Of a DNA stretch of 35,726 nucleotides, positions 23,891 to 32,127 are shown piece after piece. The stretch covers positions 1 to 35,726 of the forward strand of contig JANXZO010000038.1 in assembly GCA_025355465.1 (NCBI GenBank), written 5' to 3'. Source of the stretch: Bacteroidales bacterium (lineage in GTDB: Bacteria; Bacteroidota; Bacteroidia; Bacteroidales; FEN-979). The translations under genes and the position numbers were made by a program. The number at the start of each line of letters is the position of its first letter. Positions within the stretch are counted from its first letter, which is position 1. Under the pieces are notes generated by a model, which was given only the letters and a program-made list of their open reading frames with translations, did not search any database and was not told where the DNA came from.

Positions 23891-26800
23891 TTACTTGGGA
23901 ATGTCATATTTTTCTTCGCCGCCGTTCCTTTTCAGGAGTTCATTAATCTCTTTTTTAAGTTCAATCATCCGCAGTTCCCTGCCTACCATGAGCGAATTAA
24001 ACTCTTTCAGCTCGGCTAAACTTTTCTTCAAAGCGATTTCCGACTGCTTGCTTTCGGTTATATCAAGAAAGACAACAATGCCTGCTACGATATTTTCACT
24101 TTCATCCCTGATTGGCGCAGCTTTTGCCAAAACGATACGATCATCATCCACTTCCCTTCGAATGATAAATTCCCGGCTGTTGGTTTCGCCAAACATGATG
24201 GCACGTGCCAATGGCACCTCGTCAGGTTTTAAAGGAGTCCCGTCAAAATCCACCAACTTCCAGCTTGCAACATACTGATCAATTCCCACGGATTCGATCA
24301 TCTCCTGCCGGCTATCTCCACGTATCAGTAAGCCGGCATCGTTGACGTAACGCAACTTTCCGTCTGGGGCATCTGCGATGGCAATACCCGCCTGACTCTG
24401 ATCCATCGACCCCTGCAAAATGGCCTTCGTGTGAAAGAGTTCCCGTTCTTTCTTTTTCAACTCATCAATATCGGTACAGGTACCAAACCATTTTACAACC
24501 TCCCCATTTGTATCAGATACAGGCACACCACGTATCAGCCACCATTTATAGGCCCCATCCACCCGGCGCAGTCGGCACTCGAGCGAATAAGCAGCCCCAT
24601 GCAGGATGGCATTTTCCCACGCAACCCATGCCCGTTGCTGATCGTCGGCGTGAAATGGCTCGTTCCAGCCATGTCCATAACTTTCCTCCAAGGACAACCC
24701 GGTATACTCAACCCATTGATGGTTAAAATAGATGTTTCCCCCATCAGGACTACATATCCAGACAATCTGCGGCATCGATTCTGCCAACAACCTGAATTCA
24801 AGTTCACTTTTCTCTAATTCCTCATGGGTCTGTTTTCTTGTCAATGCCAGACCCACTGTTTCACCGATTCCTTCAAAAAACTTTATCATTATTGGCGTAA
24901 AACAATCTCTTTTCCTGTCGTTGAATTGCAACAGTCCGACGATTTCGCCGGAGTTGCGGATCGGGATCAGGGCCACAGATTGGTAACCTTCATGGATACA
25001 TCGGTTTCGCGGATTGTGCCTGGGCTCCTGATCACCTTTTAAGCCCAACAAAACCGGTGAATCGTTGGTGAAAAAACTGCCCCCTTCGGTAAAAAGAGGG
25101 TTTGATGGATCCAAATTTCCTCTGATGACCAAACCGCACGTGCATTCCAGACAAGGTTTACCAGTCGAATCGCTGCAAATCACACCTTGTCTGGTTTTTT
25201 CAATGAGGGTGTTTTCCGATTGCAGAAAGGAATCGCTGAATCCATATTGGTCAAAATATGAATAGTCATCGCCCTTTTTTATCCGTAGACCGATGGCATC
25301 AAATCCATACAATTCCTGAATATAACTGATGATGAGCTTTATCGTCTCATTGAACGGGGTCGCAGTATTTAATAAGGTAAGAATTTTTGATGATAGTTTA
25401 ATCCTCTTTTCCGATTGTTTACGTTCCGTAATATCAAAGAAAACGGTGACGAACTTATCGTCTTTAAACGGAGAAGTCGAGATATAAAACCATCGGTCAT
25501 CCCCAACGGGACTCATCATTTCGGCATATGCCGTTTCATTTGAATATTTATGCTGTTCCCAAAAAGCTTTTATGACCTCGCCAGGCATCCGGTATAATTG
25601 CGTTGCAACATTATTTATTACTTGTTCCGGAGTTGTGTTCGTTATTTCATAAAATTTTTCATTTACCTCTACAACCCGGTAATCGACCATTTCATTCTTT
25701 TCATTATAAATAATTTCATTGATCGCGACCCCCTCCGTCATCGTATAAAATAATGCTCTATATTTTTTTTCACTTTTTTCGAGGCTCGCATTCGAAGCAG
25801 AAAGGTCGTTCTCACAGGATTTACGTTCCGTGATGTCAATTAAAACACCCGTCACCTTAAGCGGTTTACCGTGTTTGTCCCTGACCAATTCGGCAATAGA
25901 ATTGATGGTTCTCTTTTCCTTTGAATTGCGGGGAATTATCTCATAGACGATATTATACGGCTTATCTTTTTCGATGAGGTCAAGGCGAGCCTGCCTCACC
26001 ATTTCTCCGTCAACAGCGCATTTCATCAGATCTTCGGCCGTGAAATTATCGGATAACAGATCAAAGCCGTAAATTCGTTTGCCTTCATCTGACCCCCAGA
26101 ATGTATCACTTCTTATATCATATTCCCAACTGCCAACATGACCTACAGCCTGCGCTTTTTTAAATTGTTCCTCGCTGTCCTTTAACCTTTCTTCGGCATT
26201 GATACGATCGGTAATATTTCTTACCAATCCGGTTGCACCGATAATTTCATCATTGTCGTTTTTTATCGGATTAAAAAAACTTTCATAGCAGGCAAGATTA
26301 GCATCTCCGAAGACCCGAATAATTGAGTGTGATTCACCTGATAGCGCACGGTCATAGTTTTCTTTTGCAGCCAGCTTGTCTTCGCCGGAGGTAATACAAT
26401 CCAGGATATTCATTCCAATTTCAACATCCTGATCATATGCATATTTCATCGCATTGGAATGCGCCTTATTAAAATACAGGTACCTGTAATCATTATCGAT
26501 GGAAGACATGATCGTATCAGTCTGACTCTCTATACTTGATTTGAGCAGAATTTGGGATTGCCTCAGTAAATCCTCGGTTTTTTTTCGAGCCGAAATATCC
26601 GTTACAATACCAATGAGACCGATTATTTTACCTTCATGATCCTTTATCGCATCCGCTCTTTCGTAGGCAAAAAAGACCCGTCCGTTTTTCGTTACCATCT
26701 GAAGCTCACCAGACCATGATCTGCCATTCTGAATATTTCCGTACATCTCTTTGGCCACATCCGGATCATAAACCACTGCGGCGCCGCCCCCGGCTGCCTG

Positions 26801-26995
26801 CAATTCTTCTGCGGTAGCATATCCGAACAAATCAGAGAGCGCCTGGTTTTGGTAGATATGCTGACCTTGCGCATTTGAGATTCCGATCGCCTCGCCGGAG
26901 GATTCAAATGCTTTGTTTATGAAAAGCAATTTTTCCTCGATGACCTTTTGTGCTTCTTTTTGATAGTCAGCCCTATTCTGTGGTTGGTCTGTCAT
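23891..26995 (-). CDS. Multi-PAS/GAF sensor protein lacking a kinase domain
   Basis: 1034 residues from ATG 26995. Domains in order (approximate): PAS 20-145, PAS 145-272, PAS (PAC-type, GSWEYDI) 275-400, PAS 405-533, GAF 535-725, PAS 730-853 (NHQWVEYTGLSLEE), PAS 855-985, then a coiled coil with FNSLMVGRELRMIELKKEI. This coiled coil often leads into or ends histidine-kinase sensors. No HisKA, HATPase, GGDEF or other output follows; the protein stops. The GAF has cysteines in CLECTCG and NRCIHEGY that could bind a metal or act in redox sensing. No signal peptide or transmembrane segment is seen, so it is cytoplasmic. The start at 26995 is set by AAGGA 8 bases upstream and by the promoter at 27017-27048, which rules out the longer frame to 27019. 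Confidence 0.85.
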   Translation of the reverse strand: MTDQPQNRADYQKEAQKVIEEKLLFINKAFESSGEAIGISNAQGQHIYQNQALSDLFGYATAEELQAAGGGAAVVYDPDVAKEMYGNIQNGRSWSGELQMVTKNGRVFFAYERADAIKDHEGKIIGLIGIVTDISARKKTEDLLRQSQILLKSSIESQTDTIMSSIDNDYRYLYFNKAHSNAMKYAYDQDVEIGMNILDCITSGEDKLAAKENYDRALSGESHSIIRVFGDANLACYESFFNPIKNDNDEIIGATGLVRNITDRINAEERLKDSEEQFKKAQAVGHVGSWEYDIRSDTFWGSDEGKRIYGFDLLSDNFTAEDLMKCAVDGEMVRQARLDLIEKDKPYNIVYEIIPRNSKEKRTINSIAELVRDKHGKPLKVTGVLIDITERKSCENDLSASNASLEKSEKKYRALFYTMTEGVAINEIIYNEKNEMVDYRVVEVNEKFYEITNTTPEQVINNVATQLYRMPGEVIKAFWEQHKYSNETAYAEMMSPVGDDRWFYISTSPFKDDKFVTVFFDITERKQSEKRIKLSSKILTLLNTATPFNETIKLIISYIQELYGFDAIGLRIKKGDDYSYFDQYGFSDSFLQSENTLIEKTRQGVICSDSTGKPCLECTCGLVIRGNLDPSNPLFTEGGSFFTNDSPVLLGLKGDQEPRHNPRNRCIHEGYQSVALIPIRNSGEIVGLLQFNDRKRDCFTPIMIKFFEGIGETVGLALTRKQTHEELEKSELEFRLLAESMPQIVWICSPDGGNIYFNHQWVEYTGLSLEESYGHGWNEPFHADDQQRAWVAWENAILHGAAYSLECRLRRVDGAYKWWLIRGVPVSDTNGEVVKWFGTCTDIDELKKKERELFHTKAILQGSMDQSQAGIAIADAPDGKLRYVNDAGLLIRGDSRQEMIESVGIDQYVASWKLVDFDGTPLKPDEVPLARAIMFGETNSREFIIRREVDDDRIVLAKAAPIRDESENIVAGIVVFLDITESKQSEIALKKSLAELKEFNSLMVGRELRMIELKKEINELLKRNGGEEKYDIPK

Positions 26996-27016
26996 GATTT
27001 TCCTTTTTCGATAAAA

Positions 27017-27048
27017 CAAATATAGGATTTCTTCTAAAGAAATTCAAA
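27017..27048 (-). promoter_or_regulatory. Promoter of the PAS/GAF sensor gene
   Basis: On the minus strand, TTTG (27045-27048) and TATATTTG (27017-27024) are 20 bp apart, a full consensus match. Transcription would start near 27013, so the upstream ATG at 27019 cannot be translated from it. The sensor is thus separable from the secreted-protein operon. Confidence 0.78.
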
Positions 27049-27064
27049 AAGGAACTGACAATAT

Positions 27065-30022
27065 CTATTTTGACAGGATCAGCTTACAGGTAACCTTTTT
27101 CCCCGATTTGAAGCAGATGGATACAAGATAACTACCCGGTCTATTTGCAGAAAGATCAATTGAAATTCGATCCCCGATAGTTTTCGGAATGGTTGATTCA
27201 TAGACACTCCTGCCATCCATATTGGTTATTTTAATTGTGGTGAGTTCTTCTCCGAGATTCTTATCCAGACTGATTTCCACGATCCCTTTTGCAGGATTCG
27301 GGAAAATATGCACCTTGCCTTTCAGGTTATCTTCGACACCTGTGGTTCTGATAAATTTTGCAACAAGGTTCCTGTTTGCATTAACCTCGAAATCGTAATT
27401 CGCCACATCCTTCACCTTGGCATCATTTTCATACCATCCTTCAAACCTGTAACCCGCCTTTGTATAGCAGTTCAATTTCACCTGAGCCCCTGCCTGGTAT
27501 GTGCCGGCTCCGGAAAATGAACCACCACCCTTCGGGAGACTTACTGTATTTACCTGGTACGTTCCGGTCGCCGTATATAAATCTGATTCCCATAACCCGC
27601 GCCCATAAGTGGCTGCACGGATTTTTCCTTTTATATACTGAATTTCAAGCTCAGATATTACTACATTCGGAAGGCCGGTGTTGTACAACTGCCACTGGTC
27701 CATCCCCGCATTTCTGAAATAAACGCCAACATCCGTTCCCACATAAAGTGCATCATTGGCATCTTTCTGGTATACGATACAGTTAACAGGCAAATTGGGT
27801 AACCCTTGTGAAATATTCACCCAATTTGCACCCGCGTCATAGGACCGGTAAACCTTTTTACCCGCCTTGTATCCCGAAAAGGTAACATAGAGTGTATCAG
27901 GGCGTTTCGGGTGCACTGCAACACCAGTCAACATGCAGTAATTTAGCGGAAGAGAATCATGATTTATCACGGTATAGTCTATCCATTCGTTTGTGGTTTT
28001 AAACAATTGAAATTTTCTGGCCGCATACATGATGGCAGGATTGCTTTCCGAAATAACCAATGTTCTTAACAGTGTGTCGGATGGCTTCCTGGGATTGGTT
28101 GACGCCAGGTATGAAATTTTATCCCAGTCATCGCCCCTGTTTTTGGTTTTATAAATCTCCGCATAGCCTGCATACAGAATTTCAGCACTATCGGGATGGA
28201 TGAGGAATGGCGTAATCCACGCTCCGGCTGGTTTTCCACCCGGGAAGTTTTCATAGATGTTGTCCACTTTTGTCCAAGCTGCATCTTTCGTTCTGTAAAT
28301 AGTTCCATTACAATATGTTGCGTATTGTATGTCAGCATTATCATAATCTATGAGACATTCCATCCCATCACCGCCTATGTATGGTGGAGCCAGCCATTTA
28401 CCAGATGACTGATGTATCTGGGATCCATTGTCCTGAAATCCGGCCATGATCATCCCGGGATCGGTATAGGAGCTTCCGATCCTGTATAACTGACCAATCT
28501 GTAATCCATTGCTGATATCGGTCCAGTTCTTACCATTGTCGCGGGTAAAATAGATCCCCCCGTCGTTGCCATCAAAAAACGTATTGTCTTCGAGCGGATG
28601 GAATGTAAACCAATGTTTATCGGCATGTACCGCAGGTATGCTGTCATAGGATTTTTTCCAGTATGTCATCATCAGCCACTCGCCTCCGGCTACATTCGGA
28701 TCGCTTTTCCACGTATTCACGCCACCAAGCCAGCGTTGATTCATCCTTTTGGGATTGATCACGTAGCAAAGATCATAATACCCCTGACCCTTGCATGGCG
28801 GATAAATTCCATTGCCCGGAGTATAATAGGCATTGAGCATGTTGCCACGGCAGTAATCGTTCATCCCGTCAAAAAATTGCACAAAGCGCTGACCATCGTT
28901 AACCGAGCGGTATAAACCCTCAAGGCCATCCCACTGGTTTGTGCAGATGGCTTCCACCACATGGGTCTGCTGCGGGGTAACGGCAAGTCCGATCCGCCCA
29001 ACGCCAACCAGAGAAGTCACTGTATCCCAGCTTTCTCCACCATCAACCGAGCGATAAATCTGAGCCCACGTATATCCGGTTCCTGCACTGTATGTTGACC
29101 TGGTGGCTGCATAAAGTATGGAGGCATTACCGGGATTTATCGCGATGTCGGTAAAATATCCGGTTGCTTTCTTTTCAAACATGTTGCCACCATTGATGGT
29201 TTTGTAAATACCATTGGAGGTTGCTGCAAATAAAACGGCCGAGTTCGTCGGGTGCATGATCAACCTGCGAATCTGCTGAAGAAAATCAACATTCCAGCTC
29301 AAACCGGTAGGGCGCCAGGTTTGGCCCGCGTCGACCGACTTGAGTACGCCGATGCTTTGTGTATCTCCGTTCCCGGTTCCGTTCATGGCAGGAAGGCTGC
29401 CAAAATCACCATCACCTGTTGCGATGTACATAGTATCAGGGTTTCTCGGATCAATGACGATATCACTCACACCCAACACAGGTTGCTGGTCATAATTTGT
29501 GGTCCAGGATTGACCATAGTTGGTGGTCTTCCATACTCCTCCAGATGCAGTTCCGACCCAGAACGTATTTTTATCTGTCGGATGAAACGCGATGCAGTTG
29601 ACCCTGCCCAGCCCTGCATAACCTCCTTCAGTTTCTGACGGCCCCATGGACATCCAGTTCCCGGTAACACCAAGAGGGACGTCACCGGCATGTTCCGCCG
29701 TGTATTTCTTCCATTCCCTTACAATAATATCGTTGGTAGGGAATAACCCTTCACTGCCAACACGCTGCTCCCAGTACCATTCCCACCGGCGAAAAATATT
29801 GTATCCAGAACCCTTGCCGACCGGCTGATCTTTCCATGTATCATTAAATTGTTGCTGAATCTCGAAAAAATTTGTCTGCGGCGGTGCCTGCAAAACGGAG
29901 GCGGGTTTTTGCGCTATGAGCGAATGAAAGGAAGCCAGCAGGAGTAGGACCAGGAAAATTCTGACAGTCATGGTGAATGACTTGGCTGACAAACAGTTTT
30001 CTTGTAGATTTTGGTTTTGCAT
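27065..30022 (-). CDS. T9SS-exported BNR/sortilin-like beta-propeller protein, copy 2
   Basis: 985 residues from ATG 30022. The signal region contains RIFLVLLLLASFHSLIAQ. A conserved N-terminal segment (FFEIQQQFNDTWK, GSGYNIFRRWEWYWEQRV) comes before a large sortilin/VPS10-type propeller with many Asp-box motifs (GGVWKTTNYGQSWT, VDAGQTWRPTG, RDNGKNWTDIS, SYDAGANWVNIS). An InlB B-repeat/Listeria-Bacteroides-type module follows (GYRFEGWYENDAKVKD). The chain ends in a T9SS type A sorting domain (HIFPNPAKGIVEIS to VTCKLILSK). It is a paralogue of the 32128-35106 protein throughout. The frame reaches upstream to 30274, but that extension is an alternative reading of the neighbour's repeat tail and lacks a signal peptide, so it is rejected. 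Likely surface adhesin or binding protein; substrate unknown. Confidence 0.85.
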   Translation of the reverse strand: MQNQNLQENCLSAKSFTMTVRIFLVLLLLASFHSLIAQKPASVLQAPPQTNFFEIQQQFNDTWKDQPVGKGSGYNIFRRWEWYWEQRVGSEGLFPTNDIIVREWKKYTAEHAGDVPLGVTGNWMSMGPSETEGGYAGLGRVNCIAFHPTDKNTFWVGTASGGVWKTTNYGQSWTTNYDQQPVLGVSDIVIDPRNPDTMYIATGDGDFGSLPAMNGTGNGDTQSIGVLKSVDAGQTWRPTGLSWNVDFLQQIRRLIMHPTNSAVLFAATSNGIYKTINGGNMFEKKATGYFTDIAINPGNASILYAATRSTYSAGTGYTWAQIYRSVDGGESWDTVTSLVGVGRIGLAVTPQQTHVVEAICTNQWDGLEGLYRSVNDGQRFVQFFDGMNDYCRGNMLNAYYTPGNGIYPPCKGQGYYDLCYVINPKRMNQRWLGGVNTWKSDPNVAGGEWLMMTYWKKSYDSIPAVHADKHWFTFHPLEDNTFFDGNDGGIYFTRDNGKNWTDISNGLQIGQLYRIGSSYTDPGMIMAGFQDNGSQIHQSSGKWLAPPYIGGDGMECLIDYDNADIQYATYCNGTIYRTKDAAWTKVDNIYENFPGGKPAGAWITPFLIHPDSAEILYAGYAEIYKTKNRGDDWDKISYLASTNPRKPSDTLLRTLVISESNPAIMYAARKFQLFKTTNEWIDYTVINHDSLPLNYCMLTGVAVHPKRPDTLYVTFSGYKAGKKVYRSYDAGANWVNISQGLPNLPVNCIVYQKDANDALYVGTDVGVYFRNAGMDQWQLYNTGLPNVVISELEIQYIKGKIRAATYGRGLWESDLYTATGTYQVNTVSLPKGGGSFSGAGTYQAGAQVKLNCYTKAGYRFEGWYENDAKVKDVANYDFEVNANRNLVAKFIRTTGVEDNLKGKVHIFPNPAKGIVEISLDKNLGEELTTIKITNMDGRSVYESTIPKTIGDRISIDLSANRPGSYLVSICFKSGKKVTCKLILSK

Positions 30023-30083
30023 CGTTATGAATGTTAAGTGTTTAAAATCAGTGTTTATGTGTCTGGACCGCAACCCAAAACCG

Positions 30084-32117
30084 TTATTCAGGATCCGGTG
30101 GATCTGAATTACCCGAATCACCCTGATCATCTGATATGCCGGAGCTGCCCTCATCCACGCCAGCATTTTGATCATCAGCAACATTTTGATCATCAGCAGC
30201 ATTCTGATCATCAGCAACACCCTGACCGTCTGAAACATTTGAATCGGCAGTCTGATTTGGATCATTCGGATCATCCTGGTAACTCATTTCATCAAGGTTC
30301 TCCAACTCATTAACTTCCGCCAGTTCATTCTGATCCCGGCTTTCGTAAATATTGTTCTCTGTGATGTTTATGTAATTGTTTTGCTCATAGTAAGAATAGG
30401 AGTCAACTCCATAATAACTGCTGCAATATCCGCCATAATAAGGCCAATAGCTTGAAGGTCCCCACCAGCCTCCATACCAGTCAGAGCTCCAGTAACTGGC
30501 GGCATACAAGCCCATCGACATGGAAAATCCCAGGCTCCATCCAACCCAGGGATTGTAGATCATGGCGTAACCGAATGTGGAAGGCCGCGGATAATAAAAA
30601 GCGTCATAAAACGGAGAATAGTTATATCCTGTGCCATAAACCACTGTGGGTCCGGATACATAAGCGCCGGTGTAACCGGGGGTGTAGCCAATATAAACGA
30701 CATCGGGCTTTACTTCATAGATGTAAACATACTTCAGGTTGTAGGCAGGATTGTCGGGAGGTATCTTCTGAATCTCTCCCGGAACCGATGTTGCCACCTG
30801 CCATGGGCCGGAAGGACTTTTGCCGGTAAACCATGCACCATTGTCACATACATAGTAGTTGGTTTTATACAACAGCACGGAGCTGGAAGTATTCTGTCCG
30901 CGTGTAAGATCAGTCCCTTTGATTGTTTCAAACTTCGGATCACCGTCCCATGTCACCTCGCATTTGGCTGTCTTTCGGTTCACGGCTGAGGTCTTTGGAA
31001 TATTTGCATCCAGAATTGCAATCTTTGCCGCCTCAGTACCGGCCACACTGGCTAAAACAACATCTTTCTCCGAACCCCTGGGGATCTTTGCAAAATCCAC
31101 GGGAAGTTTAACGGATTCTGTAAAGACCCACGGACCTGAAAGAAGATCGGCGCGATACCACCTGCCCGAAAGCAGAACGTAATACTGGTTTTTGTCGATG
31201 GTCATGAAGATGTTGTTTTCCGTATTTTTCATATAAAGCAGCTGAGTGCCTTTGATGGGTGCAAACTCAGGTTCTCCGTATGACACGATCAGTTCTGCAG
31301 GCCTGGTACGAACAATTATTTCCTGGGGACTGGCTTTCCTGGTGGAAGCTGAACTCTTCTTTACAGGTGCTTCTTGTTTGCCGGCCAACCTGGACTCTTT
31401 CTTTTGTGCATCCAGATAGTGTTGCACCGCCGATGACGGTTTGGCCACGCTGGCCCAGGTCGATTTTACCGGATCCACTGCCTTGTACCAGAACAGATCC
31501 CCGTAGAGGTAATAACTGTTTTCGCGGGTGTCCTGAAGAACCAGGCAGGGTGTATTAACAGCACGTTTGATCCCTTCGGTGCCTGTATCTTTCCAAAAAG
31601 GATCGCCTTCGAAAAGTACCAGAATGGCCTGCCGGTCGAGATAAAAGATCTCCGGCGGATCATTTTTTAATTTCATGGTCGCCTCCAGGGCAGCACTGGA
31701 TAATTCGAGGGAGGATTTCAACTCGTCATACGAATAGGTTATCTCCCATCCTGCAGCCTCCTTCCCGACCAGACTGTCGAATCTCTTTAATTCGAAGGGC
31801 TTAAGGGTATCAATGGCCGGATAGCGAACATTAAGCAGTGTCACCCGGTTCACGGTGCAGATCCCTTTTTCCTTGCTGCCGGTGAACCGGGCATCCATCC
31901 AGATCGCTCCGAAGGCAGGTGATTTGCTTGTTTTGGTAATGATCGAGATGGCTGATCTCAGGTACAGATGGTCCCCGGCAATGGAATCCGGCACCGGCTG
32001 GTATACGACCACCTTGGCCCAATCGGTACTGAATTTCCGGGGCCATGCATTCTGAGTAAACCCGATAAAGGGAAGGAGAATGCAGAGGATCAGCATAGTG
32101 AAAGTTGACTGTTTCAT
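30084..32117 (-). CDS. Secreted protein of the carbohydrate-binding family V/XII-like type, with acidic repeat tail
   Basis: 677 residues. A signal peptide (MKQSTFTMLILCILLPFIGFTQ) is followed by an N-terminal domain to ~250 and an Ala/Ser/Lys linker. Two copies of a ~75-residue module follow: GEPEFAPIKGTQLLYMKNTE with YYVLLSGRWYRA and GPW, then GDPKFETIKGTDLTRGQNTS with YYVCDNGAWF and GPW. A Gly/Tyr/Trp-rich region (VYIGYTPGYTGAYV, VVYGTGYNYSPFYDAFYYP) comes next. From ~605 on the tail is strongly acidic with no Lys and hardly any Arg, and holds three DDQN hexapeptide repeats. Proteins with this module pair are annotated carbohydrate-binding family V/XII in databases; binding is unproved. 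It lies 10 bases from the upstream propeller gene and 61 from the next. I see no T9SS domain, so export beyond the periplasm is unclear. Confidence 0.7.
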   Translation of the reverse strand: MKQSTFTMLILCILLPFIGFTQNAWPRKFSTDWAKVVVYQPVPDSIAGDHLYLRSAISIITKTSKSPAFGAIWMDARFTGSKEKGICTVNRVTLLNVRYPAIDTLKPFELKRFDSLVGKEAAGWEITYSYDELKSSLELSSAALEATMKLKNDPPEIFYLDRQAILVLFEGDPFWKDTGTEGIKRAVNTPCLVLQDTRENSYYLYGDLFWYKAVDPVKSTWASVAKPSSAVQHYLDAQKKESRLAGKQEAPVKKSSASTRKASPQEIIVRTRPAELIVSYGEPEFAPIKGTQLLYMKNTENNIFMTIDKNQYYVLLSGRWYRADLLSGPWVFTESVKLPVDFAKIPRGSEKDVVLASVAGTEAAKIAILDANIPKTSAVNRKTAKCEVTWDGDPKFETIKGTDLTRGQNTSSSVLLYKTNYYVCDNGAWFTGKSPSGPWQVATSVPGEIQKIPPDNPAYNLKYVYIYEVKPDVVYIGYTPGYTGAYVSGPTVVYGTGYNYSPFYDAFYYPRPSTFGYAMIYNPWVGWSLGFSMSMGLYAASYWSSDWYGGWWGPSSYWPYYGGYCSSYYGVDSYSYYEQNNYINITENNIYESRDQNELAEVNELENLDEMSYQDDPNDPNQTADSNVSDGQGVADDQNAADDQNVADDQNAGVDEGSSGISDDQGDSGNSDPPDPE
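30165..30218. repeat. Three 18-bp tandem repeats within the acidic tail of the secreted protein
   Basis: Units at 30165-30182, 30183-30200 and 30201-30218 are copies of ATTTTGATCATCAGCAAC with one or two changes. On the minus strand they encode the hexapeptide repeats DDQNAx/DDQNVA. Copy number may vary between strains by slippage. Confidence 0.9.
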
Positions 32118-32127
32118 ACGATCTGAT

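Noticed and set aside
27001-27019. ATG at 27019 as start of the sensor gene
   Set aside because: It lies in the -7 promoter box and has no SD; ATG 26995 has AAGGA at the right distance.
30023-30274. N-terminal extension of the second propeller protein (MIRMIQIRLP..., Met/Leu-rich repeats)
   Set aside because: It is the shifted-frame reading of the neighbour's acidic repeat tail; a proper signal peptide starts only after ATG 30022.
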